From NCBI GenBank assembly GCA_023206055.1, contig CP065367.1, positions 1,550,001-1,614,000 on the forward strand: 64,000 nucleotides of DNA. The letters run 5' to 3'. A program made the position numbers and the translations under genes. Source of the DNA: Vibrio cyclitrophicus (lineage in GTDB: Bacteria > Pseudomonadota > Gammaproteobacteria > Enterobacterales > Vibrionaceae). Position 1 is the stretch's first letter; each line of letters starts with the position of its first letter. The notes under the pieces were generated by a model that made no database searches, was not told where the DNA came from, and saw only the letters and a list, made by a program, of their open reading frames with translations. Shown here one piece after another: positions 51,205-60,468 of the stretch.

Positions 51205-52452
51205 ATGAAATTTAAGACCTTAGCGCTTTCATGCGCGGTTGCTTTAGGATTAGGTACAACAGCCGTGAATGCCGCTGACAAAGAAATTCGCTTTGACGGT
51301 TTCCCTGATTTTGACAGCAGCCTAAAGGTATTGCTGCCTGATTTCGAAAAGGAAACGGGTATCAAAGTTGATTACCTTATGAACAACCACGGTGACCACC
51401 ACACGAAACTGACAACGAACCTTGCAACGGGTTCTGGTGCGGGTGATGTGATTGTTGTGGATGTCGAGAAAATTGGTCCATTCGTGGGTTCTGGCGGCCT
51501 AGTTAACCTGTCTGAAAACTACGGTGCAGATAAATACGAAGAACGATTCGCACCTTACGCATGGGCACAAGGTAAAGGCGCTGATGGCAACATGTACGGT
51601 ATTCCTGTCGACCTAGGTCCTGGTGTTATGTACTACCGCACTGACGTGTTTGAAAAAGCGGGTATTGATGTAGAAGAAGCAATCAAAGATTGGGATTCAT
51701 ACATCGCCGCTGGTGAAAAACTGAAAGAGCAAAACGTCCAACTTATCGCTTCAGCAGCAGACGTTGCACAGGCGATTATCTTCACGACCGTTCCTGAAGG
51801 CGAAGGTCTGTACTTCGATAAAGATGGCAACCCAGTTGTGACATCAGAGCGTTTTGTTCACGCTTTTGAAGTTGCAAAAGAGATTCGCGACAAAGGCTTA
51901 GACGGTCGTATTCTGGCTTGGTCTAACGAATGGTACGAAGGCTTCCGCAACGGCACATTTGCAACTCAACTTTCTGGCGCTTGGCTACTTGGTCACCTAA
52001 ACAACTGGATCGCTCCTGAAACTAAAGGTAAGTGGGCAGTAGAAAACCTACCTGATGGCATCTACGGCAGCTGGGGCGGTTCATTCCTTTCAATTCCAAC
52101 TCAATCAGACAACCCAGATGAAGCTTGGGCGCTTATTGAATACATGACGACTGATCGTGAAGTTCAACTTAAGCATTTCGAAACGATTGCTGCTTTCCCT
52201 GCAAACGTAACGACGTATGACGATGAGTTGTTCCAAGAAGAGATGGAGTTCCTAGGCGGACAAAAAGCACGTCTTCTATTTGCTGAAGTTGCGCAAAATA
52301 TCAAGCCAGTTTCTCCGGCTCAAGGTGACCACGTTGCACGTTCTATTATTCTAGAGAACGCATTGATGGAAGTGCTTGATGAAGGTAAAGACGTCAAGAC
52401 TGCGCTTGCAGAGGCTGAGCGTCTAATTAAGCGTCGTACCCGTAATCTTTAA
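51205..52452 (+). CDS. Sugar ABC transporter substrate-binding protein (CUT1)
   Basis: A 415-residue periplasmic protein with a signal peptide ending at VNA-ADK. The fold is family 1, MalE/UgpB-like (KVLLPDFEKETGIKVDYLMN, VPVDLGPGVMYYRTD shown as IPVDLGPGVMYYRTDVFEKA). It captures the oligosaccharide for the two permeases. The neighbourhood (GH1, GH94, GH116, LamB-like porin) indicates a beta-linked gluco-oligosaccharide such as cellobiose or laminaribiose. It is the most distal before a partial terminator, so it should be made in excess over the membrane parts, as with MalE. Confidence 0.92.
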   Translation: MKFKTLALSCAVALGLGTTAVNAADKEIRFDGFPDFDSSLKVLLPDFEKETGIKVDYLMNNHGDHHTKLTTNLATGSGAGDVIVVDVEKIGPFVGSGGLVNLSENYGADKYEERFAPYAWAQGKGADGNMYGIPVDLGPGVMYYRTDVFEKAGIDVEEAIKDWDSYIAAGEKLKEQNVQLIASAADVAQAIIFTTVPEGEGLYFDKDGNPVVTSERFVHAFEVAKEIRDKGLDGRILAWSNEWYEGFRNGTFATQLSGAWLLGHLNNWIAPETKGKWAVENLPDGIYGSWGGSFLSIPTQSDNPDEAWALIEYMTTDREVQLKHFETIAAFPANVTTYDDELFQEEMEFLGGQKARLLFAEVAQNIKPVSPAQGDHVARSIILENALMEVLDEGKDVKTALAEAERLIKRRTRNL

Positions 52453-52475
52453 TTTGTTCTTTTTTTAAGTAAGTG

Positions 52476-52504
52476 AGGAAGCGTGGATAACGCGCTTCCT
52501 TTTC
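52476..52504 (+). terminator. Intercistronic attenuator between binding protein and permease
   Basis: AGGAAGCG pairs with CGCTTCCT around a 9-nt loop and is followed by TTTC. It lies 24 bp past the binding-protein stop and 16 bp before the permease start, where a leaky terminator would favour the binding protein. Confidence 0.6.
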
Positions 52505-52519
52505 TAAGAGGTCGTTACT

Positions 52520-53506
52520 ATGAATCATACAGCGAGCACAACGATAGAACCTTCGGAGCAAAGCTTTTTTTCTCGCCTAAATTTGAAAGCGCTTTCACCG
52601 TATGGATTTCTTCTGCCGTTTCTGATCATTTTTTCTGTATTTGGGATCTTCCCGCTGTTGTTCTCTGTTTATCTGTCGTTCCACGAGTGGAACCCGGTAA
52701 GAGGCATGGATGCGATGGAGTTCGTTGGTTTTGAGAACTATCACATTGCATTGACTGACCCATGGTTATGGCGTTCGTTGAAGAACACATTGTGGCTAGC
52801 GGTTACGTCAGGTGTGGCTCAACACTTGGTTGCAATTCCAGTGGCTTACATGCTGGTTTCAATGGGTGACCGTATGCGTCACTGGCTAACATCGGCGTAC
52901 TTTCTTCCGTTCATTACATCAACGGTCGCAGCGTCACTGATTTTCTTCAACATGTACTCTCCTAACTCAGGAATAATCAACCAAACGCTAATGGCTCTCG
53001 CCGATAGCACACTGTTTGGCTGGGCATTCGCTTGGGTTAACGATTTCCAACCAATCCGCTGGCTAGACGATGCCACTATGGTGAAACCGTCAATCGCAAT
53101 CATGGTGTTTTGGAAATACACAGGTTTTAACATTGTTCTGTACACCACAGGTTTGATGACGATTCCGAAAGACATTTTAGAAGCAGCTCGTATGGATGGC
53201 GCTAATGCTTTCCGCCGCTTCTGGAATATCTCACTGCCTATGATTCGTCCGTTTATCTTCTTCGCTATCACAATGACCATCATCGGCAACTTGCAGATGT
53301 TTGAAGAACCGTTCGTTTTAACACGTGGTACGGGTGGTACAGGTCAATCTGGTTTAACCATTTCGATGTACCTCTACAAAGTGGGTTGGGAATGGTTAGA
53401 AATGGGTACAGCGTCAGCAATCTCTTGGCTGCTATTCGCTCTCATCGCAACGTGTACCTTGGTTCAATTTATATTCTTCGGTAAGAAAGGCTTAGGGGAA
53501 CATTAA
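52520..53506 (+). CDS. Sugar ABC transporter permease 1 (MalF-type)
   Basis: A 328-residue inner-membrane permease with six core helices and the cytoplasmic EAA loop ILEAARMDGANAFRRFWNIS, which docks with the ATPase. The N-terminal lead of about 25 residues is polar. A perfect LacI-type palindrome lies in codons 22-26. It pairs with the next gene, which starts one base after its stop. Confidence 0.92.
   Translation: MNHTASTTIEPSEQSFFSRLNLKALSPYGFLLPFLIIFSVFGIFPLLFSVYLSFHEWNPVRGMDAMEFVGFENYHIALTDPWLWRSLKNTLWLAVTSGVAQHLVAIPVAYMLVSMGDRMRHWLTSAYFLPFITSTVAASLIFFNMYSPNSGIINQTLMALADSTLFGWAFAWVNDFQPIRWLDDATMVKPSIAIMVFWKYTGFNIVLYTTGLMTIPKDILEAARMDGANAFRRFWNISLPMIRPFIFFAITMTIIGNLQMFEEPFVLTRGTGGTGQSGLTISMYLYKVGWEWLEMGTASAISWLLFALIATCTLVQFIFFGKKGLGEH
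52584..52597. promoter_or_regulatory. Perfect LacI-type palindrome inside permease 1
   Basis: TGAAAGCGCTTTCA is a perfect 14-bp palindrome with the same core as the upstream operators. It lies 64 bp into the permease coding region. The half-site GCGCTTTCA also appears at 51224, in the signal peptide of the binding-protein gene. Confidence 0.5.
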
Positions 53507-53507
53507 T

Positions 53508-54401
53508 ATGTCGACATCAATTAAGACAAATACCTCACCACTAAGTGGCCTAATGCCAAGCGAACGCAGCATGTACATCATGACTAAGATCTTGATGGTT
53601 ATGCTCGGCATATTACTGGTTGTGTCAGCGATTATTACGGTATTCCCGTTCGTGTGGTCAGCCTTGCTTTCAACACGTGACCGTTCAGAAATTTTTGGCT
53701 CGGGCATCAGTTTTGCCATTGGCGATAGCTTAGCGGTTAACTACGCAAAACTGCTGGAAATCATGCCGTTCTGGAAGGCGATGTTTAACTCTATTTACGT
53801 GGCCTTCCTAGGCACAACTATCTCTCTGCTGTTCTGTAGCATGGGTGGTTACGCGTTTGCAGTGTTTAAGTTCCGCGGAAAAAACGTGCTGTTTGGCATG
53901 TTGGTTGGCTCAATGGCGATTCCGCCTGTGCTTAGCTTGATCCCTTACTTCATGATCGTGAAATTCTTAGGTTTATTGGATAACCACATGGCGGTATGGC
54001 TACCGTTCACTACCACACCATTTGGTATCTTTTTGATGCGTCAGCACGTGATTGCATCGATTCCAAAAGAGCTACTTGAAGCGGCGAAACTGGATGGCGC
54101 TGGTGAGTTCAGAACGTACTGGAGCGTGGTACTGCCACTCATGAAGCCTGCACTCGCAACATTGGCTATCGTTCAGTTCGTCTTCTTCTGGAACATGTTT
54201 ATGCAGCCTCTCGTGGTGCTAAACAACCCAGATAACTATGTGATTACGCAAGCACTTCGAAGTGTTCAAGGTATTCCGAATACGCCATGGGGCGCGGTAA
54301 TGCTAGGTACCACAATTTCTATTTTACCGCTCGTGATTACTTACTTGTTCGCATCGAAACAGATGATCAGTGGTTTAACGTCCGGCGCAGTTAAAGGTTA
54401 G
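53508..54401 (+). CDS. Sugar ABC transporter permease 2 (MalG-type)
   Basis: A 297-residue inner-membrane permease with six helices and the EAA loop LLEAAKLDGAGEFRTYWSV. It starts one base after permease 1 and forms the pore heterodimer with it. It ends 17 bp before the GH1 gene. The family is CUT1 by its coupling segment and length. Confidence 0.92.
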   Translation: MSTSIKTNTSPLSGLMPSERSMYIMTKILMVMLGILLVVSAIITVFPFVWSALLSTRDRSEIFGSGISFAIGDSLAVNYAKLLEIMPFWKAMFNSIYVAFLGTTISLLFCSMGGYAFAVFKFRGKNVLFGMLVGSMAIPPVLSLIPYFMIVKFLGLLDNHMAVWLPFTTTPFGIFLMRQHVIASIPKELLEAAKLDGAGEFRTYWSVVLPLMKPALATLAIVQFVFFWNMFMQPLVVLNNPDNYVITQALRSVQGIPNTPWGAVMLGTTISILPLVITYLFASKQMISGLTSGAVKG

Positions 54402-54418
54402 GTTTAAGGGTTATAACA

Positions 54419-55768
54419 ATGAATAAATATCAACTTCCAAGTGATTCAAAGTTACGCAGTAAGGAATTTGTATTCGGTGTCGCGACATCTTCATACCAAA
54501 TTGAAGGCGGCGTTGAAGAGGGTGGTCGTACACCGTCTATCTGGGACATTTTCTGTAAGAAGCCGGGCAAGGTCGATAACGGTGACAATGGTGATGTGGC
54601 GTGTGATCACTACCATTTATGGCAACAAGATATCGAGATGATTCAAGGCTTAGGCGTTGATGCTTACCGTCTCTCTATTGCGTGGCCACGCATCCTGCCG
54701 CAAGACGGTGTGGTGAATCAGCAAGGCCTAGAGTTTTACGGCCAGATCATCGATGAGTGTCATGCTCGTGGAATGAAAGTTTATGTGACGCTATATCACT
54801 GGGATCTGCCGCAATACCTTGAAGATAAAGGCGGCTGGCTAAACCGTGAAACATCTTACAAATTCGCAGAATACGCAGAAGTGGTGAGCAAATACTTTGG
54901 TGACAACATCGACGTGTACACCACGCTCAATGAACCATTTGTGTCTGCATTCCTAGGCTACCGTTGGGGCGAACATGCGCCAGGTATCAAGGGCGAAAAA
55001 GAGGGCTACCTAGCGTCTCACCACTTAATGTTGGCACACGGTTTGGCAATGCCGATTCTTCGTAAGAATGCGCCTCATGCTAAGCATGGCGTAGTGTTTA
55101 ACGCGACACCAGCCTACCCACTGACGCCACAAGACCAAGCGGCAGCAGACTACTGCGAAGCGGAGAACTACCACTGGTTCATCGACCCAGTATTGAAAGG
55201 TGAATACCCACAGTTAGTGGTTGAACGCCAAGCGATGAACATGCCGATGATCCTTGAAGGTGACTTAGACATCATCAGCGCGCCAGTTGATTACATCGGT
55301 ATTAACTACTACACACGCAATGTCGCTCGCTTCAATGAGAACGGCGATATTGAATCGGTGAAGCAAACTGAAGCTGAACACACTTACATCGGCTGGGAGA
55401 TCAACCCACAAGGTTTAACCGATTTATTGGTAAGACTGGATGCTCGTTACGAAAATATGCCACCTATCTACATCACAGAGAACGGTGCAGCCGGTAACGA
55501 CGAACGTGTTAATGGACAAGTGATGGACGAGCAACGAGTTCGTTATTTCCAAGGTCATATCGAAGCGGTTCATAACGCCGTTGAAGCGGGTGTGAAAGTC
55601 GACGGTTACTTCGCTTGGAGCCTGATGGATAACTTTGAGTGGGCATTCGGCTACTGCCAGCGTTTTGGCATCGTCCACGTTGATTACACCACCCAAGAAA
55701 GAACATTGAAACAGAGCGCAATAGCGTACCGAAATATGCTTCTAGAGCGCGCTGAGGAGAACAGATAA
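54419..55768 (+). CDS. GH1 beta-glucosidase
   Basis: A 449-residue cytosolic enzyme that hydrolyses beta-glucosides to glucose. It begins FVFGVATSSYQIEGG, has the acid/base Glu172 in TLNEP and the nucleophile Glu354 in ITENG, and ends with SLMDNFEWAFGYCQRFG. There is no phosphate-binding Ser/Lys/Tyr set typical of 6-phospho-beta-glucosidases that I can confirm, and the partner is an ABC rather than a PTS importer, so free rather than phosphorylated beta-glucosides are the likely substrates. The TAATG junction couples it to the ATPase gene. Confidence 0.94.
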   Translation: MNKYQLPSDSKLRSKEFVFGVATSSYQIEGGVEEGGRTPSIWDIFCKKPGKVDNGDNGDVACDHYHLWQQDIEMIQGLGVDAYRLSIAWPRILPQDGVVNQQGLEFYGQIIDECHARGMKVYVTLYHWDLPQYLEDKGGWLNRETSYKFAEYAEVVSKYFGDNIDVYTTLNEPFVSAFLGYRWGEHAPGIKGEKEGYLASHHLMLAHGLAMPILRKNAPHAKHGVVFNATPAYPLTPQDQAAADYCEAENYHWFIDPVLKGEYPQLVVERQAMNMPMILEGDLDIISAPVDYIGINYYTRNVARFNENGDIESVKQTEAEHTYIGWEINPQGLTDLLVRLDARYENMPPIYITENGAAGNDERVNGQVMDEQRVRYFQGHIEAVHNAVEAGVKVDGYFAWSLMDNFEWAFGYCQRFGIVHVDYTTQERTLKQSAIAYRNMLLERAEENR

Positions 55769-56859
55769 TGGCTAAAGTAGAATTTAAGAACATCAAAAAA
55801 TCATTCGGTGATGTTGAAGTTGTAAAAGAGTTTGATTTTACGGTTGAAGACGGTGAATTCGTGGTTTTCCTTGGCCCATCTGGCTGTGGTAAATCGACAA
55901 CGCTACGCATGCTAGCTGGCCTTGAAAGCATCAGCTCTGGTGACATCGTGGTTGGCGGCAAGCTGATGAATAAAGTCGACGCTAAAGACCGTGACTTGGC
56001 GATGGTATTTCAAAGCTACGCACTGTACCCGCACATGACGGTGTACGAGAACATCGCCTTTGCGCTAAAACTGAAAGGCATGCCAAAAGCAGAAATCGAC
56101 GTAGAAGTGCTAAAAGCGGCGAAAATGCTAGAGCTTGATCCACTACTGAACCGTAAGCCGAAAGAGCTTTCTGGTGGTCAACGTCAGCGTGTGGCAATGG
56201 GCCGTGCGATGGTTCGTACGCCGAAGGTTTTCTTGTTTGATGAGCCGTTATCTAACCTAGATGCAAAACTTCGTGGCGTGATGCGTGAAGAGATCAAACA
56301 CCTACACCGTGAACTTAAAACCACTACGATCTACGTAACCCATGATCAGATCGAAGCGATGACGCTGGCGGATCGCATTGTGATCTTGAAAGATGGTTAT
56401 GTTGCTCAAGTTGGTACACCAACCGAGGTGTTCCAGCGTCCTGCAAACAAGTTTGTCGCGCAATTCATTGGTAACCCGTCAATGAACATGTTGGAAGCAA
56501 AACTGATTGAAAAAGAAGGCGAGTACTTCGTTGAAATCGGCGATGTTCATATCCCACTGCCTGAGCGCTTTAAGTCTCTGGCGTCTAAGAACCTAGCGCT
56601 GCATTTTGGTGTTCGTCCAACAGACATTCACCTACGTGCCGAGCAAGTTGATCACGACCGCGTACTGCCATTCCCTGTAAAAATCAAAGACAAGGAATTA
56701 TTGGGCGCAAGCATTCTTCTGAAAACAGAAATTGGCGGTCAACCGTTGATGGTTGAAACCCAAGCGGCTGAAGTGGATGTAAAAGATCTGACGCTTTACT
56801 TGGATTTGGATGCTTTCCACTTGTTTGACGCACTGAGTGAGAACTCGCTAGCGAGCTAG
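55768..56859 (+). CDS. Sugar ABC transporter ATPase (MalK/UgpC/MsmX-type)
   Basis: A 363-residue ATPase. Walker A is GPSGCGKST, the Q-loop is MVFQSYALYPHMTV, the signature is LSGGQRQRVAMGRAM, Walker B is VFLFDEPLSNLD and the switch is VTHDQIEAMTLADRI. The C-terminal 120 residues form the MalK-type regulatory OB-like domains. It energises the two permeases. Its start overlaps the GH1 stop by one base. Placing the ATPase after a glycosidase is slightly unusual for CUT1 operons. Confidence 0.92.
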   Translation: MAKVEFKNIKKSFGDVEVVKEFDFTVEDGEFVVFLGPSGCGKSTTLRMLAGLESISSGDIVVGGKLMNKVDAKDRDLAMVFQSYALYPHMTVYENIAFALKLKGMPKAEIDVEVLKAAKMLELDPLLNRKPKELSGGQRQRVAMGRAMVRTPKVFLFDEPLSNLDAKLRGVMREEIKHLHRELKTTTIYVTHDQIEAMTLADRIVILKDGYVAQVGTPTEVFQRPANKFVAQFIGNPSMNMLEAKLIEKEGEYFVEIGDVHIPLPERFKSLASKNLALHFGVRPTDIHLRAEQVDHDRVLPFPVKIKDKELLGASILLKTEIGGQPLMVETQAAEVDVKDLTLYLDLDAFHLFDALSENSLAS

Positions 56860-56932
56860 TTAATTACGAGCTAGCCAGTCAATTCAAATCAGCCATTGAG
56901 CTGACACCAACCAACTTACGACAAATTGTTTT

Positions 56933-56957
56933 GGCTCCTCCTGATTTGGGAGGGGCT
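56933..56957 (+). promoter_or_regulatory. Hairpin covering the GH94 ribosome-binding region
   Basis: GGCTCCTCC (56933-56941) pairs with GGGAGGGGCT (56948-56957) with one G-U. It would mask the GGAGGGG that lies 12-15 bp before the GH94 start codons at 56968 and 56971. A second weaker AGGG at 56958-56961 is left free. Confidence 0.4.
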
Positions 56958-56970
56958 AGGGATAGTGATG

Positions 56971-59382
56971 ATGAAATTCGGATATTTTGACGATAAAAAC
57001 AAAGAATACGTAGCAACCACACCATGCACACCGATCAAATGGTGTAACTACGTGGGCACATTAGATTTCGGTGGCATTGTAGATAGCAACGGCGGCGTGC
57101 TGTTGTGTAAGGGCGACCCGGCACTCAACCGCATCACCAAGTACATTGCTCAACTGCCAAACTCGGATTTCAAAGGCTCGACCATGTACCTCAAGGTACG
57201 TGATGAAGCGGGCAACGTAGAAATATTCTCACCTTTCTACACACCAACTCTGAAGCCGTTGGATAAGTTTGAAAACCACACAGGTTTGTCTTACACCACC
57301 ATCATTGCAGAAGCCTTTGGTGTGCGTTGTGAAGCGACCTTCTTCGTGCCAAAAGCTGACCAAGTACTGTTGCAAGATATCAAGGTCACCAACATTTCAG
57401 ACAAAGCGCTGCACGTTGATGTAGTGCCTGTCTACGAATTTACACACTTCGATGCGCTTAAGCAGCTATTGAATGCGGATTGGGTTCCACAAACCATGAC
57501 GTTAAAAGCGCATCAACAAGAATCGGGTCACACCGTGCTTGAGCAGTATGCCTTCATGAAGCGTGACTACGCCGTAAACCTGATGACTGCTGATCGCCCT
57601 GCGACGTCTTTTGACGGTGATCGCCAGTCATTCCTTGGTCAGTTTGGCTACGGTACATGGGCTGCGCCACAAGCGTTAGAAAATGACGAGCTTGGCAATA
57701 CAGAGTGTTTGCGTGGCGATAACATTGGTGCACTTAACCTGCGTCTGGGGTGGCTATCTCCAGAGCAGACAGAGCGTACGGTTGTACAAATTGCACAAGA
57801 ACAGAGCCTAGAAGCGGCATTGCCTCTATTGGCTAAATATCGTGACCATCAGGTGGTTGACTCGGCATTCGCTGAACTGGCTGAGCATTGGGACACATAC
57901 TTGCAAGCGGTTCAGGTTGAAACGCCAGACCTAGCAATGAACTCGATGCTTAACGTACACAACCCACGTCAGTGCCACACCACCAAAAACTGGTCTCGTT
58001 ACCTGTCTTTGTATCAACTTGGCTATGGTGCACGTGGCATCGGTTTCCGTGACTCTTCGCAAGATACATTGGGTGTTATTACTCATATGCCAGAAGAGGC
58101 GCGCGAGTTCATTGAGCGTCTGCTTTCAGTGCAGAATACTAACGGTTCTGCGATGCACCAGTTCTTCCCATCGACGATGGAAGCGAACGCGGGTGACTCG
58201 CGTGAAGAAGAAGATCGCCCTGATTATTACGGCGATGATCACTTGTGGATCATCTACGCGGTCACTCAATATGTGAAAGAAACGGGCAATGCAGACTTCT
58301 TGAATAAAGAGATCCCGTTCTATCAAAAAGACAAAGCTGGCAACCCCGTTGAAACCGGAACGGTTTGGAACCACTTATGTCGTTCTATTGAATTTACTTA
58401 CACCAATACCGGTGAGCACGGTCTACCACTATTAGGTTTTGCTGACTGGAATGACACGGTGAACCTGCCAACCGGTGCTGAATCGATGATGGTAGCTAAC
58501 ATGTACGGTAAGGCATTACTCGATATGTTAGACCTGTGTGAGTTGCGCGGCGAAGCGAAACTGACGGCTAAGTTCAAAGACCAATATCAGCAAATGCAGA
58601 GTACGGTCAACGAGTGCGGTTGGGATGGCGAATGGTTTGTTCGTTACTTTGATGAGCAAGGTTTGCCAATTGGTTCTCACAAGAACGAGCAAGGGCAGAT
58701 CTACACCAACGGTCAAAGCTGGCCTGTGATCTCTGGTTTCGCGACACAAGAGCGTGCTACTCAGGCGCTAGATTCGGTTTACAACAAGCTAAACACAGCT
58801 AATGGCATCAAGCTCTCAACTCCTGGGTACAACGGCTTTGATCCGCAACTAGGTGGCGTTTCAACTTACCCACCAGGTGCGAAAGAGAACGGCGGCATCT
58901 TCTTGCATTCAAACCCATGGGTAATGATCGCAGAAGCGAAAATGGGCAACGGTGAGCGTGCTTACGAGTACTACCGTCAAATCAACCCAGCGTCTAAGAA
59001 CGATGACATTGATACCTTTGAATCTGAACCTTACTGCTACCCACAAAACATTCTGGGTGACGAGCACAAACAGTTCGGTTTAGGGCGTAATGCATGGCTG
59101 TCGGGTACTTCATCTTGGACATATGTGGCGGGTACACAATGGATTCTGGGTGTTCGTCCTGAAGTGGATGGTTTGCTGGTGGACCCTTGTATTCCGTCTG
59201 AGTGGCCTGAATTCAAAGTGCGTCGTCAGTTCCGTGGCGCGACATACCATATTCATGTCACTAACCCAAATAACGTGTGTAAGGGCGTCGTTGAGATGAA
59301 GGTCAATGGTGACCTGATTTCAGGCAACAAAGCACCGGTATTCACGTCAGGTGAGCATACCGTTGAGGTTATTTTAGGTTAG
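56971..59382 (+). CDS. GH94 beta-glucan disaccharide phosphorylase
   Basis: An 803-residue cytosolic enzyme that splits a beta-linked glucose disaccharide or oligosaccharide with phosphate to alpha-glucose-1-phosphate plus the remaining sugar, saving one ATP. Residues 1-270 form the beta-sandwich domain (MKFGYFDDKNKEYV), and the rest is the alpha/alpha barrel. FRDSSQD (Arg360, Asp361) is the -1 glucose site, and DWND (Trp493, Asp495) carries the general acid, close to Asp492 known from Vibrio chitobiose phosphorylase and Asp490 of cellobiose phosphorylase. The size is like cellobiose and chitobiose phosphorylases. The start is at 56971 or one codon earlier. Whether the substrate is cellobiose, laminaribiose or chitobiose is not resolved, but the neighbours favour a glucoside. 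Confidence 0.9.
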   Translation: MKFGYFDDKNKEYVATTPCTPIKWCNYVGTLDFGGIVDSNGGVLLCKGDPALNRITKYIAQLPNSDFKGSTMYLKVRDEAGNVEIFSPFYTPTLKPLDKFENHTGLSYTTIIAEAFGVRCEATFFVPKADQVLLQDIKVTNISDKALHVDVVPVYEFTHFDALKQLLNADWVPQTMTLKAHQQESGHTVLEQYAFMKRDYAVNLMTADRPATSFDGDRQSFLGQFGYGTWAAPQALENDELGNTECLRGDNIGALNLRLGWLSPEQTERTVVQIAQEQSLEAALPLLAKYRDHQVVDSAFAELAEHWDTYLQAVQVETPDLAMNSMLNVHNPRQCHTTKNWSRYLSLYQLGYGARGIGFRDSSQDTLGVITHMPEEAREFIERLLSVQNTNGSAMHQFFPSTMEANAGDSREEEDRPDYYGDDHLWIIYAVTQYVKETGNADFLNKEIPFYQKDKAGNPVETGTVWNHLCRSIEFTYTNTGEHGLPLLGFADWNDTVNLPTGAESMMVANMYGKALLDMLDLCELRGEAKLTAKFKDQYQQMQSTVNECGWDGEWFVRYFDEQGLPIGSHKNEQGQIYTNGQSWPVISGFATQERATQALDSVYNKLNTANGIKLSTPGYNGFDPQLGGVSTYPPGAKENGGIFLHSNPWVMIAEAKMGNGERAYEYYRQINPASKNDDIDTFESEPYCYPQNILGDEHKQFGLGRNAWLSGTSSWTYVAGTQWILGVRPEVDGLLVDPCIPSEWPEFKVRRQFRGATYHIHVTNPNNVCKGVVEMKVNGDLISGNKAPVFTSGEHTVEVILG

Positions 59383-59388
59383 CAAAGA

Positions 59389-59415
59389 GAAGGGCGCGTT
59401 ATGCGCCCTTTATTG
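59389..59415 (+). terminator. Terminator after the GH94 gene
   Basis: Stem AAGGGCGC with GCGCCCTT around a 5-nt loop is followed by a T-rich tail. It lies 8 bp past the GH94 stop and also faces the convergent epimerase gene. Confidence 0.8.
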
Positions 59416-59455
59416 GTTTTTGGTTTCTCTTTAGTGTTGCTTTATTTTGGTTGCA

Positions 59456-60403
59456 TCACTTTGGTTGATAGCTAGCTTGGCATTGCCAAGTGAAGGTTTG
59501 AGATTGGTTCGGTTCAAGCGTCAATAAGCCGATCTGGTTATTGAATGCATCAGCTGGGCAAGTCATTGGTTCTATTGCAATACTTTGCTCACTAGTCGGC
59601 GTGTACAGCTGAACGAATGGGTAGCTTTTATCTTGTTGATAGTGAATAGCGGCAGACAAATCTGAGCGTGTAAACGCAAGTTGATTGATTGTCTTTGAAT
59701 CAAATTCAAAGCAGTGATTTAGGCTTTGACTGGTGAGTGAATCGTCCAAAGACAAACAGTCGAAAGCATGCTTTTCACCATTAGGAAGATCGTTCTCGTG
59801 TATGACTTCAGAGCAAGGTGACATAGCGAGTCCACATTGTGTTAATTCAGTGCCGAGTGAGAAATAAGGGTGCCAAGCATCACCGAATGGGAAGGCTGAA
59901 TCACCAAGGTTAGAAACAGTTGTTGAAGACGTGAGTTTACCCGTGATATCGACAGTGAAAGTCGCTTCAAGGTTGAATGCAAACGGGAAAGCAGGATGCA
60001 AAGACGACGTTTGATACTGCAACGTCACACTGGCAGATTCTTCAGTGATTACGTGGTTTGTGATTGAAAAAGGTTGGTCGTAAAGCAGACCATGTACGGC
60101 ATGATCAGACCAAGGAAAGTTAGCTGGAAGTTGATGGTTTTGGTTATCGAAACTGTAACGACCTAAGTTTAAACGGTTTGGAAAAGGGAATAATTTAGCA
60201 CTGCGGGAAAAGAACGGATGTTGGTTGATCAGTTCATCATAATTCTGATAACCACAAATAAAAGAGAATGGACTGTTGTTTACAATATATTTATTTATAA
60301 CAGCGCCAAACCCATTGATTATTTGAAGTTCTATACCATGTTGGTGGTTTATTAATGTGACTGAGTCAATATTTCCAAATTTTTCATTTATAATTTTAAA
60401 CAT
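59456..60403 (-). CDS. Aldose 1-epimerase (galactose mutarotase-like)
   Basis: A 315-residue cytosolic protein with the aldose-epimerase beta-sandwich fold. FPFPNRLNLGRYSF (arginine for the sugar), SDHAVHGLLYD (first His), FGDAWHPYFSLG (second His) and a late FVQLYTP and AIEPMTCPADAF (the catalytic-type Glu) mark the active site. It interconverts alpha and beta anomers of glucose or related sugars, which is needed when beta-glucosides are hydrolysed or phosphorolysed. It is the only minus-strand gene in the locus, convergent with GH94 and divergent from GH116 across only 65 bp. Confidence 0.88.
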   Translation of the reverse strand: MFKIINEKFGNIDSVTLINHQHGIELQIINGFGAVINKYIVNNSPFSFICGYQNYDELINQHPFFSRSAKLFPFPNRLNLGRYSFDNQNHQLPANFPWSDHAVHGLLYDQPFSITNHVITEESASVTLQYQTSSLHPAFPFAFNLEATFTVDITGKLTSSTTVSNLGDSAFPFGDAWHPYFSLGTELTQCGLAMSPCSEVIHENDLPNGEKHAFDCLSLDDSLTSQSLNHCFEFDSKTINQLAFTRSDLSAAIHYQQDKSYPFVQLYTPTSEQSIAIEPMTCPADAFNNQIGLLTLEPNQSQTFTWQCQASYQPK

Positions 60404-60468
60404 GTTGATGTCTCCATTTTAAAAAAGATATTAACAAGAAGAAAAAAATATTCAATGGCGGTTTTAAA

